Program-made: the position numbers and the translations under genes
Assembly: GCA_039636775.1 (NCBI GenBank)
Contig: CP143429.1
Location: 3,410,001 to 3,474,000, forward strand
Source of the DNA: Micrococcaceae bacterium Sec5.8
GTDB lineage: Bacteria > Actinomycetota > Actinomycetes > Actinomycetales > Micrococcaceae
Reading direction: 5' to 3'
Length of the DNA stretch: 64,000 bases
Notes under the pieces: generated by a model
Told to the model about the DNA's origin: nothing
The model's database searches: none
Seen by the model: the letters and a program-made list of their open reading frames with translations, nothing else
In this document: positions 27,014-36,736 of the stretch, one piece after another
How positions within the stretch are numbered: position 1 is the first letter of the stretch
Layout: every line of letters begins with the position of its first letter

Positions 27014-27754
27014 TCAGCTATTCTCGCCCGCCAGGCTCTCCGCCGGCAGGTTCCCCGCAGTGTCGTCGCCCGGCTCAGCCGTCGCTTCGGCCCCGGGCTT
27101 CCGGTTCCGACGCCGGCGCTTGAGGAGCTGGATGCCCCCGGGCAGGACGGAGGCGAGCACCAGGACGACGGCGATCACGTCGATGTTCTTGGCAATGATC
27201 TCGTAGTGACCGAGCCAGGTTCCCAGCAAGGTCACGGAGGCGGCCCAGGCCAGGGCCCCGGCAACGTTCCAGAGCGTGAACGAGAGGTACCCGTAGCGGC
27301 CGATGCCGGCGCTCAGGGGCGCAAAGGTCCTGACCATGGGCACGAAGCGGGCCAGCACGACGGCGGCGCCGCCGTGGCGTCGGAAGAAGTCCTCGGTGGT
27401 GGCCAGGTGCGCTGTCTTCAGGATCCGCGCGTCGTCCTTGAACCAGCGGCGGCCGAACTTGCGTCCGATCATGTAGCCAACCTGGTCTCCTGCCACGGCA
27501 GCGGCGGTGACGACGCCGATGAGCAGCGGCAGCGTCACTTGCAGTTGTTCATGCAGCAGTCCCGCGGTGAAGAGCAGCGAATCCCCGGGCAGGAAGGGGA
27601 ACAGCACGCCGGATTCGATGAATACCATCACGGCGATGATGCCGAGCGCCGCCGGGCCGAGGCCCTCCAGCAGGCTCGCAGGGTCAAGAAGGGACGGACT
27701 TCCGGCCGCCGCGGACAACACCGGGGCGAGGCCGGTAGCGAAAATGGCGTGCAT
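27014..27754 (-). CDS. DedA family membrane protein
   Basis: A 246-residue DedA/VTT-domain protein. ESGVLFPFLPGDSLLFTAG is the membrane-embedded loop with the conserved acidic and Pro-Gly-Asp residues, and LARFVPMVRTFAPLSAGIG is the second hallmark with its essential Arg residues. Some family members return undecaprenyl phosphate or phospholipids across the membrane and support resistance to cationic peptides. The basic tail RRRRNRK is cytoplasmic. It stands between a PAP2 phosphatase and the two-component genes, which fits a lipid-carrier or envelope-stress role. Confidence 0.92.
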   Translation of the reverse strand: MHAIFATGLAPVLSAAAGSPSLLDPASLLEGLGPAALGIIAVMVFIESGVLFPFLPGDSLLFTAGLLHEQLQVTLPLLIGVVTAAAVAGDQVGYMIGRKFGRRWFKDDARILKTAHLATTEDFFRRHGGAAVVLARFVPMVRTFAPLSAGIGRYGYLSFTLWNVAGALAWAASVTLLGTWLGHYEIIAKNIDVIAVVLVLASVLPGGIQLLKRRRRNRKPGAEATAEPGDDTAGNLPAESLAGENS

Positions 27755-27764
27755 GGGCGCGTCC

Positions 27765-28538
27765 TTAGGTTTGGGGTGAACGGGCTGAACGGGACGCAGC
27801 GGCGGTCGTCAGGCGGTTCAGGGCGCACGGAGCGAACCGGTTCCACAGCCCGCCAAGGAGCAGGACTGCAGCACTCGCAGCGAGAAACGACGCCGCAACA
27901 TCAGTGGGGTAATGGACTCCGATATACAGCCGGGACCAGGCCACGAGCAGTGCCAGCAGCATCGCGGCGGCGGCTGCGGGTTTGGCCCAGCGCGTGCCGC
28001 GGGCCAGGAAATAGACCGCAAAACCCAAGGCGACCGCGAAGGAGACGTGCCCGCTGGGAAAACTGTTGGACCCCGTCTCGGGTGCGAGGGGATCGAAGAG
28101 CAGGGCCGGGTTGGGCCGCTGTCGGGCGATGATGAGCTTGAAGACCTCACTGGCCACCCAGCCTGAGCCGGCGACGAGTCCGAACGCGACGGCCGTACCG
28201 ATGGAGCGGCGGACCAGCCAGAGATACAGCGCAAGGACGGCGACGAGGACGGCCCCGAACACCGGGCCGAAGACGACGTTCAGGATCATTGCTACACCGG
28301 TCAGAAGCGCGGCATGGTGCAGGCTGAGGTTCTGGTCCACGCCGAGTTCGGCTGCGTTGCCGCCGGGTGCAAGCTGAACCGTCAGGCCCAGAACGAGCAC
28401 GGCCGCCGACAGCAGCAAACCCCACAGCAGCCAGTGGCGGGCCTGCGGAATGGGCCGGAACTGCTGACCGGCGCCCGGGCTCGTGCCGGCGGGTTTCGGT
28501 GGTGCTGTTCCGCGGTCTACAAGGGCTGGTGCAGGCAT
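27765..28538 (-). CDS. PAP2-type membrane phosphatase
   Basis: A 257-residue, six-helix phosphatase. The three PAP2 signatures are intact: KLIIARQRP (C1), FPSGH (C2) and SRLYIGVHYPTDV (C3). It probably hydrolyses a lipid phosphate such as undecaprenyl pyrophosphate or phosphatidate at the outer membrane face. The ATG at 28538 has GGAGG upstream; a longer frame begins inside the leader and lacks that site. It is the first gene of the PAP2-DedA-regulator-kinase operon, about 60 bases downstream of a PmrA-like repeat. Confidence 0.92.
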   Translation of the reverse strand: MPAPALVDRGTAPPKPAGTSPGAGQQFRPIPQARHWLLWGLLLSAAVLVLGLTVQLAPGGNAAELGVDQNLSLHHAALLTGVAMILNVVFGPVFGAVLVAVLALYLWLVRRSIGTAVAFGLVAGSGWVASEVFKLIIARQRPNPALLFDPLAPETGSNSFPSGHVSFAVALGFAVYFLARGTRWAKPAAAAAMLLALLVAWSRLYIGVHYPTDVAASFLAASAAVLLLGGLWNRFAPCALNRLTTAAASRSARSPQT

Positions 28539-28600
28539 GGAGTCCTCCGGGTCGGCGCAAGGGCGCTGTCCGGCGCCTTCTTCCACTCTCGCGGGGGGCT

Positions 28601-28617
28601 CTTAAGAATGGCTTAAG
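28601..28617. promoter_or_regulatory. PmrA-like direct repeat
   Basis: CTTAAG-AATGG-CTTAAG repeats the hexamer with 11-base periodicity, the arrangement bound by PmrA/BasR regulators. It is upstream of the PAP2-DedA-regulator-kinase operon and downstream-facing to the glyoxalase-fold gene. The operon's own OmpR-type regulator is the expected binder. Confidence 0.65.
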
Positions 28618-28672
28618 AAGTTGCGGAGCCGGGCAGCGGCACATTGCTTGACGCGGCGGTACTCTAAGGCCC

Positions 28673-29074
28673 ATGGAAATGCGCCTGGAAGTCGTGCAAG
28701 TACCGGTGGCCGATGTCGACCGGTCCAAGTCCTTCTATATGGAGAAGCTGGGCTTTGTCCTCGACCACGATGTCGAGTACATCCCCGGGATGAGGGTGGT
28801 GCAGCTGACGCCGCCAGGTTCGGCTGCTTCGATCGTCATTGGCACGTCGATGACGGGCATGGCGCCGGGCAGCCTTGAAGGACTGCAGCTCGTGGTCCCT
28901 GATTTGGCTGCCGTGCGGGCGGAGCTGCTGAGGCGCGGCGCCGATATCAGTGATGTCCAGGATATGGGCGGGGTGCACTTCGCTTTCTTCGCTGACCCGG
29001 ATGGCAACCGCTGGGTCGTCCAGGGCGCCACGGCTCCTGCCGTCCGGGATGCCCACCTGGGTGCACCCGCGTAG
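28673..29074 (+). CDS. Glyoxalase/VOC-fold protein
   Basis: A 133-residue vicinal-oxygen-chelate protein with two beta-alpha-beta-beta-beta modules. VVQVPVADVDRSKSFYMEKL is the opening block and HFAFFADPDGNRWVVQGA the closing block with the D-P-x-G-N motif. Metal ligands are not obvious at all four positions, so it may be a binding or resistance protein instead of a lyase. It is divergent from the PAP2 gene, with the CTTAAG repeat between them. Confidence 0.85.
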   Translation: MEMRLEVVQVPVADVDRSKSFYMEKLGFVLDHDVEYIPGMRVVQLTPPGSAASIVIGTSMTGMAPGSLEGLQLVVPDLAAVRAELLRRGADISDVQDMGGVHFAFFADPDGNRWVVQGATAPAVRDAHLGAPA

Positions 29075-29102
29075 CACCGCGGGTTCGGTTGGGTGCGTCG
29101 CT

Positions 29103-30725
29103 TCAGTAGGTGGCCGCGTTCTGCAGGATCAGCGGCTTCAGCGGTGCCTGGTTGAAGTCGAAGGCCAGGGACAAGTCGCCCAGGATCGGGCTGGTTTCCC
29201 GGACCCCGGGGCGGGCGTCGGGCCGGCCGTCCGTGGCGGGATCCAGGCGCTGGCCGTGCAGGAAGTCGTCCTCGATGAACTTGATGTAGGCGTCGTGGCT
29301 CAGTGTCTGGTGGTCAATGTACCCCTTCTTGGCGTAGGGGCTGATGATCAGGCCCGGGACCCGGAAGCCGTAGCCGTTGGCATCGGCCACGGGTGGCGCC
29401 ACGTGGTCGTAAAATCCGCCCCAGTCGTCCCAGGTGAGGAATATGGCGGTGCTTCCCCAGTCGGGGCCGTTCATGATGGCGTTAATGAGCCCGGCAACGT
29501 ACGCCTGGCCGGTGCTGATCCGGGCGGGGGCATGCTCGCTGACTTTATCGGTCGGTGCCACCCAGCTGACGGCGGGCAGAGTGCCCTGGCGTGCGGCGTC
29601 GTAGAAGTTCTGTTGGGATTGGATGTTGCCCAGCTCGCCGTCCTCCTTCACGGTGTCGAAATAGCGGAGCGGATTCCACAGCCCGGGGGTTTTGGCGTTC
29701 TGCTTCACCGGGGCGCAGGTGGCGGTGTCGTTGCGGCAGTCGGGTTCAGTGCCGTCGAAGACATAGTAAGCCCAGGGGACGTGCTGCTGGTGGAGCAGGT
29801 AGGTCAGATCGGTCCAGGCGTAGTCGGGCAGTTCAAGTTTTTTGGCGGCCTCGATGAGTTTTTTCTTCAGGTCTTCGGGCACCGGGGCGGCGTCAACGGC
29901 GGCCTGGCAGGTGGGATACGAATCGGCGGGCTTGCAGCTGGCGCTGACGAGCTGGTCAATCTCCGTGGCGAGATCCGGACTGATGCCTGCGGACCGGAGG
30001 GCTTCCTGGCACGGCTGGAGATCGAGGCCGGCCCGGCATTTGCCGATCAGGGTGTGGTTGATCATCTCCGGATCCGGGCCGCTGTCAGGATTCTGTAATG
30101 CGTTCACGCACGACGCCGGGTCGCCCGCTTTGGCGCACTTGGCGGACCATTCCGACACCAGATAGAGGTGGGCCGGCAGGCTCCAGGACGCGGCCGCCGC
30201 AAACATGTGGTCCTGAAGGGTGAAGTTTTTCGCATAGGCCCAGTAGTTGGGCAGGTCGCGCCCGTCGTGGTATCCCATGACGTCGGTCTGTTGGGTCCCG
30301 AAAGAACAGGTGGTTGCTGCCGGTTTGCAGCCGGCCAGTCCCTTTTCCGCCTGCGCAACGAAGCCGTCCATGGCGCCGTGGTGGGCGTCAGCGTTCTCAT
30401 CGGCGTGGCTGTGTGGTCCACCGGCGTTTCTGTCTGCGGCGTTGTAGAACGGCCGGACACAGCCGCCGTGGCCGGGATCCGGAAGACAGGCCACCGGTAC
30501 CCCGTTGTTCATTGCAATCCCGTCAACTCCGGGAAACGTGCCGAAGTAGCTGTCAAAAGATCTGTTCTCTTGCATGATGATCACGACGTGTTTGATCTGG
30601 GAGATGTCTCCTTGGACCCGCCGCCCGGCAGGAGGCCCCTCACCGGACGGGACCACGGCCACCAGCCAGAGAATGAGGACGGACACGGCAGCCACGAGGG
30701 CATGGCGGGCCTTCAGAAACTTCAC
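29103..30725 (-). CDS. Secreted phosphoesterase (phospholipase C/acid phosphatase family)
   Basis: A 540-residue extracytoplasmic enzyme. An N-terminal hydrophobic segment ([20 protein letters not shown]) acts as signal or anchor. [20 protein letters not shown] is the diagnostic metal/nucleophile motif of the phosphoesterase family that includes bacterial phospholipase C and AcpA, and [17 protein letters not shown] near the C-terminus gives the second metal site. Eight or more Cys in the middle suggest disulphides. The ATG overlaps the stop of the upstream phosphoesterase gene in an ATGA junction. It may release phosphate from lipids or organic esters. Confidence 0.88.
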   Translation of the reverse strand: MKFLKARHALVAAVSVLILWLVAVVPSGEGPPAGRRVQGDISQIKHVVIIMQENRSFDSYFGTFPGVDGIAMNNGVPVACLPDPGHGGCVRPFYNAADRNAGGPHSHADENADAHHGAMDGFVAQAEKGLAGCKPAATTCSFGTQQTDVMGYHDGRDLPNYWAYAKNFTLQDHMFAAAASWSLPAHLYLVSEWSAKCAKAGDPASCVNALQNPDSGPDPEMINHTLIGKCRAGLDLQPCQEALRSAGISPDLATEIDQLVSASCKPADSYPTCQAAVDAAPVPEDLKKKLIEAAKKLELPDYAWTDLTYLLHQQHVPWAYYVFDGTEPDCRNDTATCAPVKQNAKTPGLWNPLRYFDTVKEDGELGNIQSQQNFYDAARQGTLPAVSWVAPTDKVSEHAPARISTGQAYVAGLINAIMNGPDWGSTAIFLTWDDWGGFYDHVAPPVADANGYGFRVPGLIISPYAKKGYIDHQTLSHDAYIKFIEDDFLHGQRLDPATDGRPDARPGVRETSPILGDLSLAFDFNQAPLKPLILQNAATY

Positions 30726-31825
30726 GGTCGGGCCCGATACACGTCGGCGCCGAAGGCGTTGACTCCCGGTTCGCTGGCGCCGGCAAGCCGGGGAAGGGAA
30801 AAGATGTCCTCGATGCTGGCCAGGAGACTGTAGTGGTTGTACTGCCTATCGGAGGTTGTTCCAGCCTGCGTGAACGGTGAAATGACCAGGGCGCCGACTC
30901 GTCCCCCTGCCGTTCCTCCCGCCACGCCCTCAGCGGGGCCGGCGGCGCCGCCGTCGGCCTCATCGAAGGTAATGACGAGCAACCCGTCCTGCTGGAATGC
31001 CGGAGAGGCAAGAATTGCCGGTACATTCGCGCCGAGCCATGTGTCCGCCGCCGCCAGCCCTCCCCGGCTGCCGTCCGCGCAAGGACTGTCGTGCCCGTCG
31101 TGGCAAAGATTAGGAGTGATGTACGAGAGGTTCCGAGTGGTGTCCACAGACCGCAGGTCCGGCTGCAGTGCCGAAAAGTCGACGACATTTTTCTCGCAGT
31201 CTGCGGATGAGGTGATGGATTCGAAATAGACGAAGGGGTTGTGGCGGGTGGCGTACTGGTTTCCGGCGGAAGCCTTTACGTGGTTATCGTCAGCACCGAG
31301 GACAGGGTGCTGGCAGGGCGACGGCATATCTTCCATGTAGCCCCGCCACGACTTCCCCGCCGACGTCATTTGCCCGGCAAGGGTGGGAACCACGGCAGGG
31401 TAAACGCACCCCTCACCCAGCACCCGGCCCTGGGCATCGGTGCCGGACAGGGTCAATCGGGTGAAAGTGTGGCAGTCCTTGCGGGTGCTCCCGTTGGGCG
31501 GTTGGCCGGAGATTTGGGCAAGGTAGTTCGGCAGTGAGTTGTGGGCGATGCCGTAGTAGGTCGTGAGCAGCACCCCCTGGGACCGCAGCGGCCCGGCCAG
31601 GTAAGGGGCTGCCGACACGGTGTCCCACACCCGGCTGTAGCCCTTGTTTTCAAGGTTGATCACGAACACGTGCCCGGGGGTGCCGGGCCGGGCCGGCACC
31701 GGCTGCGGGTGGCAGCCGGCAGTACTGACCACTACCGCTGCCAGGAAAAGCAATGTTCCGGGCCCTCGACTGAAGCGCCGCCGCCATAGTGGCCGTGATT
31801 TTCTCAAGCGTACTGGGAAGAACAT
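30722..31825 (-). CDS. Phosphoesterase-family lipoprotein
   Basis: A 367-residue protein. The arginine-rich N-terminus, hydrophobic core and VVSTAGC give a lipoprotein signal with Cys at about 38. [16 protein letters not shown] replaces the MQENRSF motif of its neighbour by the LENK form of the family, and [12 protein letters not shown] is the second metal block, so metal-dependent phosphatase or phosphodiesterase activity is likely at the outer face of the membrane. It is translationally coupled to the second phosphoesterase and 62 bases downstream of the calpain-type gene. Confidence 0.85.
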   Translation of the reverse strand: MFFPVRLRKSRPLWRRRFSRGPGTLLFLAAVVVSTAGCHPQPVPARPGTPGHVFVINLENKGYSRVWDTVSAAPYLAGPLRSQGVLLTTYYGIAHNSLPNYLAQISGQPPNGSTRKDCHTFTRLTLSGTDAQGRVLGEGCVYPAVVPTLAGQMTSAGKSWRGYMEDMPSPCQHPVLGADDNHVKASAGNQYATRHNPFVYFESITSSADCEKNVVDFSALQPDLRSVDTTRNLSYITPNLCHDGHDSPCADGSRGGLAAADTWLGANVPAILASPAFQQDGLLVITFDEADGGAAGPAEGVAGGTAGGRVGALVISPFTQAGTTSDRQYNHYSLLASIEDIFSLPRLAGASEPGVNAFGADVYRARP

Positions 31826-31887
31826 GATGGTGTTCCCGTCTGCCGGGCGGCAGCTCTACCCGCCAGCCGCCCGGGAACATAAGGTGT

Positions 31888-32805
31888 TCAGGGGTAGGTC
31901 GGGATGGCGATGTACTGGTTGATGTTCGTGGACTGGAAGGTCGCAAAACGCAGCGTGGATTGACCGCCCTCCGGGTTCCCCACCACCACGGTCTGGTCGG
32001 CAGAGTTTACGCCCAGCAAGGCGTATGAATGGTTCGCTACCAGCTTGCCTTTGGAATTGGAGGTGCCCAGGGTCACGAGGCCGTTCGTGAAATCCTGCTG
32101 CACCTGCTCGAAGCTCACTCCCGTCATGGGTCCGCCGGGATTGCGGTCGACGCCCACTTTTCCCGTGATGGCGTAGAGGGCGTTGTGCACATCGTGGTCC
32201 TGGGCATTGCTGAGGTCGGTGCCTTCGATGCCCTTGTAGCTGTTGCCATTGGCGGCCGCCCAGGCCTTCTCGATGATCGCCGCCCAGGAAACGTTCTTGC
32301 CGCCAATGTTTTCGACGCCGTTTTCGAGCGGCTTGTTGCGGCGGTAGGGAAGATCTCCGTTGACCGTCACCGTCACCGGATTGGGTTTACCGTCGTATTT
32401 GCTGTGGAAGGACACGGTGTAGGTGCCGTTACCGTTGTCGTGGAGCATATTCGAAATGGTCTCGGGTGCCCGGGCGGCGACTGTCAGCAGGGCTGCCAGA
32501 AAATAACAGTCCCCTACATCTCCCTGGGCAATGTTCGTGAGGTTGCCGGAGATGTCCGGGTTGCCGTCGCTGTCGAGGGCGAAGAGGACCTGATTCGGGA
32601 TCTTTTGGAACGTCCCGTTTTTTACCGAGGGATTCTTCACGGAAGGCACGGCTCCTCCCACAGCCGGCGGGACGGTCGGATCGGGCAGGAAAGTGGCCCG
32701 GGAATTCAGAAGCGACATTATCCCAACCATCACGACCACGGCAATGAGTGAGTAGATGCCGATGGCGCGAAATCTGGACCGCCTGGGGTCTGCACGTTTA
32801 AACAT
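31888..32805 (-). CDS. Membrane-anchored calpain-type cysteine protease
   Basis: A 305-residue protein with a single N-terminal membrane helix (about 14-33) and an extracytoplasmic catalytic domain. NIAQGDVGDCYFLAALLTVA places oxyanion Gln94 and nucleophile Cys100, NHSYALLGV gives His259 and VVGNPEGG gives Asn277, so the full calpain (C2) triad is intact. The ATG at 32805 with AAGGGA eight bases upstream removes a 14-residue false extension. The calcium-binding domains of animal calpains are absent. It heads a run with two secreted phosphoesterases; the substrate is unknown. Confidence 0.87.
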   Translation of the reverse strand: MFKRADPRRSRFRAIGIYSLIAVVVMVGIMSLLNSRATFLPDPTVPPAVGGAVPSVKNPSVKNGTFQKIPNQVLFALDSDGNPDISGNLTNIAQGDVGDCYFLAALLTVAARAPETISNMLHDNGNGTYTVSFHSKYDGKPNPVTVTVNGDLPYRRNKPLENGVENIGGKNVSWAAIIEKAWAAANGNSYKGIEGTDLSNAQDHDVHNALYAITGKVGVDRNPGGPMTGVSFEQVQQDFTNGLVTLGTSNSKGKLVANHSYALLGVNSADQTVVVGNPEGGQSTLRFATFQSTNINQYIAIPTYP

Positions 32806-33011
32806 CTGCGCCGTCCCTTCTACGGGCTGTTGCAGGAACAACAACATCGCGGAGGCATCTGCCGACGGCGCCTTCGCCGACCGGTGTGGCTGACTTCTTA
32901 TTCATCAAGTCACCAACAGCTTGTCGCAGGCAACCAGACTCGTGCAAGAAGATGCGAACGATTCACAGGCAAATGCTGGGGAAGTCACAGGGACGGGGCA
33001 CTTTTGTAAGA

Positions 33012-33605
33012 ATGGACAGTATGACCCTCACAACGTTCGCCCTTGTCCGCCATGGCCAGACGGATTGGAACGCCCAGCGCCGTTTGCAGGGGTCCACCGA
33101 TATTCCACTGAACGACGTCGGCCGCGGCCAGGCGCACGACGCCGTCGCCGTCCTGGCTGGTTACGGGTGGGACGCGATCGTGTCCTCGCCGCTGAGCCGG
33201 GCCGCAGAAACGGCCGACCTCATCGCGGCGGGCCTGGGGCTGACCGTGACCCGGCGGGTACCGCAGCTCACCGAGCGTTGCTTCGGGCCCGCGGAGGGCA
33301 TGCAGAACGGTCCTGAACTGGACGCCCTGCGCATACCCGGTGGCTTTCGCGGCGCCGAGGAGGAGGACGGGGCCGCCAAGCGCGGGTTGACGTCGCTCGA
33401 AGCCCTCGCCGGGGAGTTCCGTGGCCGCCGCGTCCTGGTGGTCACCCACGGCTCGCTGCTCCGAGTGAGCCTCAGCCTTGCCACCGGCCGCGCACTGCCC
33501 AGCATCGACAACGCTGTTCTCAATCTGGTCCACCACCATCCGGTCGACGGCTGGCAGCTTGAGTACTTCAACGGGGAGCGGGTTGCCGCCGGCATTCCCG
33601 GCTGA
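33012..33605 (+). CDS. Histidine phosphatase family protein
   Basis: A 197-residue phosphoglycerate-mutase-like phosphatase. FALVRHGQTDWNAQRRLQG contains the RHG phospho-histidine motif, SSPLSRAAETADL the second Arg, and VTHGSLLRVSL the second catalytic His. RCFGPAEGM supplies the acid, with Phe where most family members have Glu-Gly. It probably removes phosphate from a small metabolite. ATG codons at 33012 and 33021 are both possible. It stands alone and is divergent from the calpain-type gene. Confidence 0.9.
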   Translation: MDSMTLTTFALVRHGQTDWNAQRRLQGSTDIPLNDVGRGQAHDAVAVLAGYGWDAIVSSPLSRAAETADLIAAGLGLTVTRRVPQLTERCFGPAEGMQNGPELDALRIPGGFRGAEEEDGAAKRGLTSLEALAGEFRGRRVLVVTHGSLLRVSLSLATGRALPSIDNAVLNLVHHHPVDGWQLEYFNGERVAAGIPG

Positions 33606-33688
33606 CCTTTGGAGAGTCCGCCAACCGTTGAAGAACCGCAACAGGAACGGGACCGTGCGCATCGTCCGCTGGCCGCAGAAGGCGCCGG

Positions 33689-33925
33689 TTAGCCGGGTTC
33701 GGGCACTTCGCCGTTCCCGGCTGCCTCTATCCACTCCACGCCTTCGTCCGAGAAATAGAAGCCCGTGGGCTGGCTCCCACCAGCCCACCAGGAATCGGCA
33801 GCGACTGATCCACCAGCCCGCGTGATCTCGGCGATGATTTCCTCCGGCACGGCATCTCCGTTGTTCTCGATGAGCCAGTCCTGCGTCGAGGGTTTCAGTT
33901 TCGGCCACCATTGTTCGATACTCAT
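33689..33925 (-). CDS. Small hypothetical protein
   Basis: A 78-residue acidic protein, MSIEQWWPKLKPSTQDWLIE to EVPEPG, rich in Trp (six) with no membrane segment. The frame has the G/C-rich third positions of real genes, but no strong ribosome site is visible. No family recognised. It is convergent with the histidine phosphatase. Confidence 0.6.
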   Translation of the reverse strand: MSIEQWWPKLKPSTQDWLIENNGDAVPEEIIAEITRAGGSVAADSWWAGGSQPTGFYFSDEGVEWIEAAGNGEVPEPG

Positions 33926-34158
33926 GGCCGCATTGTGCCACTTCGGGCGTCAGGTCCTCGACCCCCCAACACCTAAGTCAGCGCCACGAGCGGTCCGGCC
34001 AAGGACTGGCGGCCCTTCTAATTCCAAAAGCTGCTGTGTAGTCTCGGACGCAGTAGACAGACGTGTCCAGTCTGGTGGTCCTCAGAGACCATATTCCGTG
34101 CGGCGACTCCGTGCAGCGACCGGGAGCATTGCTTCACCAGCTGCAGAAGGCCGCCAAC

Positions 34159-34488
34159 ATGGAACCGTTCACCGATCCAATCACTCCCCCGCTATCGATC
34201 GCCCAGGTGGAGCCGACGGTCTTCGGAGAACCCCAGCTGTCGTCACCGGGCTCCAACCAGGCAACCACTGACATGTTGGCGTTGCAAGAGACCCTGCTGG
34301 CCGCAGTGGTAACCCGCGTCGGCGAGGTCGAGGCCGCGGAATGGGCCCTTGACCAGGCGAAAGCCGCCTGTGAAGTGCAGATTGCTGCCGCCCTTGCCGC
34401 CGGGGTGCCGGCCGATCAGATCGCTGATGCCGCGGGAGTGCAGGCGCCGGCAGTGGACGACGCCGCCGAAGACCGCGGGCCCGCGTAG
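34159..34488 (+). CDS. Small hypothetical helical protein
   Basis: A 109-residue protein. After a Pro-rich N-terminus, residues 40-95 form a single Ala-rich helix (LQETLLAAVVTRVGEVEAAE, KAACEVQIAAALAAGVPADQ) ending in a segment that resembles a helix-turn-helix (DQIADAAGVQ). GAAGG lies nine bases before the ATG. Helical proteins of this kind sometimes accompany DNA-binding functions, but I do not assign one. Confidence 0.6.
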   Translation: MEPFTDPITPPLSIAQVEPTVFGEPQLSSPGSNQATTDMLALQETLLAAVVTRVGEVEAAEWALDQAKAACEVQIAAALAAGVPADQIADAAGVQAPAVDDAAEDRGPA

Positions 34489-34653
34489 ACCTGATAACCC
34501 GCGGGAGCTGGCGGGCCTCCCGTGCGAAACGTCCGGGAGCGGGACGTGCTTCGCGGGCCACCTAACCGCCACGAATGGCCGCTGCCCCACCCGGACCAGC
34601 GGCCATCCTCGTCAACTAGGTGCAGCCTGGCGACGACGCAGCATTGCTGCGCG

Positions 34654-35583
34654 TTACACGGCGTCGTCGACGGTGATGACGATCTTGCCGCGGGTGTGAC
34701 CTTCCATATTGAGGCGGAAGGCTTCGGCCGCCTCCGGCAAAGGGAAGGTCCGTGCGACTTCCACCCGGATGTTGTGCCGGTCCACCAGATCGGCGAGGTC
34801 CTGCAGCTGGGCGCCCACGGGGTTGACCCACATCCAGGTGCCGCCGTGCTGCTCGACGTCGCTGTCCGCGATGGAGGCGTGGCGGCCCCCGTCAGCCAGG
34901 ACCGCCAGGGTGGCATCGAGGTTGCCGCCAACGAAGTCTGCGACGATATCGACGCCCCCGGGGCATAAGGCGCGCACCCGGTCCGCGAGCCCTTGACCGT
35001 AGCTAACGGGCTCGGCTCCGAGGGACCGCAGGAAGTCGTGGTTCTTTTCTGACGCGGTGGCGATGACCCTCGCGCCCAGTGCTGCGGCGATCTGGATGCC
35101 CAGGGATCCGACGCCGCCGGAGCCGCCGTGGATCAGCACTGTCTCGCCCGTCTTGAGGCCCAGCCGGGTGAGGACCTGATAGGCCGTGAGGCCGGCGAGG
35201 GGAAGACCGGCAGATTCATTCCACCCCAGGGATGCGGGCCTGCGGGCGAGAAGTCGTTCGGGCAGGGCAATATACTCGGCGAAACTTCCGCCGTGGACGT
35301 AGTTTTTCCGGCCGTAGGAAATGACTTCATCGCCGGGCTGGAAGTGCGGCGCGTCGATCCCAACGGACTCGACGACGCCGGCCACGTCCCAGCCTGGTAT
35401 CGCCGGGAACTGCAGGTCCATGACCTGGTCCAGGTGCCCGGCCATGATCTTCCAGTCGACCGGATTCACCGAGGACGCCTTGACCTTGACCAGGACCATT
35501 CCGGGCCCCACCTTGGGCGCTGCTTGCTCAGTGAGTTCAAGGACGTCGGGGTTGCCGTATTCGCTGTAAGTCATTGCTTTCAT
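34654..35583 (-). CDS. NADP-dependent zinc-free alcohol dehydrogenase/quinone reductase
   Basis: A 309-residue medium-chain reductase of the quinone oxidoreductase branch. MTYSEYGNPDVLELTEQAAP opens the GroES-like domain. LIHGGSGGVGSLGIQIAAAL is the nucleotide-binding motif with the extended Gly pattern, and ATASEKNHDFLRSLGAE follows. The structural and catalytic zinc ligands of alcohol dehydrogenases are absent. It probably reduces quinones or enones with NADPH. No operon partner is evident. Confidence 0.9.
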   Translation of the reverse strand: MKAMTYSEYGNPDVLELTEQAAPKVGPGMVLVKVKASSVNPVDWKIMAGHLDQVMDLQFPAIPGWDVAGVVESVGIDAPHFQPGDEVISYGRKNYVHGGSFAEYIALPERLLARRPASLGWNESAGLPLAGLTAYQVLTRLGLKTGETVLIHGGSGGVGSLGIQIAAALGARVIATASEKNHDFLRSLGAEPVSYGQGLADRVRALCPGGVDIVADFVGGNLDATLAVLADGGRHASIADSDVEQHGGTWMWVNPVGAQLQDLADLVDRHNIRVEVARTFPLPEAAEAFRLNMEGHTRGKIVITVDDAV

Positions 35584-35767
35584 AAAGAGCAGAACAGCCC
35601 AACCGGGGACGCTATTCCGGAACCTGCCGGCAGGTGCGTCAGATCACCGAGCGGCGGCAGGAGCTCTGATCCGGTCAGCCCTTGGAATCGACGGCACGGG
35701 CGTCGTTGGCATGGGAACGTCGGCGGCCAACTCTGCCGGAAGAGCGGGCCTTTCCCCGGGCCGCGCC

Positions 35768-36508
35768 CTAGACGGGCAAGTGGAAGCCGCCGTCGGAATG
35801 CAGGAGCTGGCCGTTGATCCAGCCGCCGCGTTCGGAGAGGAGGAAGGACACCAGGTTTGCCGCGTCCCGCTGGGTGCCAAGCCGGCCAAGCGCTGTCTCG
35901 CTGCGCAGCGTCTCTGCGACGTCCGGACTGATCCAGCCGGTGTCTACCGGGCCAGGATTGACCAGGTTCGCCGTGATACCGAGGTGCCCCAGTTCGCCGG
36001 CTGCTGCGATGACAATTCGATCAAGCGCGCCCTTACTGGCTCCGTACGGAAGGTTGCGGGTGGTGTGGTCGCTCGTCAGCGCCACTATGCGCCCCAGCCC
36101 GGGCGCCGCCGAATATTGCTGTGCAAAGGCCCTGATCAACAGCCAATTGGCACGGGTGTTGACTGCGAAGTGTCGGTCGAAACTCTCGACGGACGTGTTG
36201 AGGATGCTGCTGTCCACTGACTCTGCGTGGCTGGCAATCAGCGCCCGGACCGGCCCGAACCGGGCTGTAACGGCGTGCACCAAGGCCGCGGGCGCCATCG
36301 GATCTGCCAGGTCGGTCTCCACTGCGAAGATCCTGGCCCCCCGTTGGTGCAGCTCAAGAGTGAGGTCCGCCACGAAGCCCTGTTCCGGACGGTGGTTAGC
36401 GACGGCGATATCCCATCCGTCCGCGGCAAGTTGGCGGGCGATTTCCGTCCCGATGGAGATCGGACGCCCGACGCCGGTGATCAATGCTATGGGGCGCGGC
36501 TCAGTCAT
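35768..36508 (-). CDS. Short-chain dehydrogenase/reductase
   Basis: A 246-residue SDR. The dinucleotide loop is atypical, TGVGRPISIGTEIA instead of TGxxxGIG, a spacing seen in 3-oxoacyl-ACP-reductase-like and enoyl-reductase-like members. Ser is in ALTSDHT, and YGASK supplies catalytic Tyr and Lys. The closing LLSERGGWINGQLLHSDGG is usual for the family. Substrate unknown. It is on the same strand as the quinone-reductase-like gene upstream in sequence, but 184 bases apart. Confidence 0.87.
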   Translation of the reverse strand: MTEPRPIALITGVGRPISIGTEIARQLAADGWDIAVANHRPEQGFVADLTLELHQRGARIFAVETDLADPMAPAALVHAVTARFGPVRALIASHAESVDSSILNTSVESFDRHFAVNTRANWLLIRAFAQQYSAAPGLGRIVALTSDHTTRNLPYGASKGALDRIVIAAAGELGHLGITANLVNPGPVDTGWISPDVAETLRSETALGRLGTQRDAANLVSFLLSERGGWINGQLLHSDGGFHLPV

Positions 36509-36736
36509 TCGCCGATCCTACGGCATCTTCCCCACTGCTCCTGGCGGGCGTACCTACGGGCCTGGCGGCGACCATGCCCGCCTGGTTGCTGCAGACGCGG
36601 CCGGTACCCCCTGGGACAAGCACGCCGTCGGGCAGACCCTGCACGTCACCGAAGGGCCGGCTACGTTCAATCACGCGCGGAGGAGCGAATCGAACTGCAT
36701 TCGTCCGACACCGGGTACCCGGCCGGGACGTAGAAA

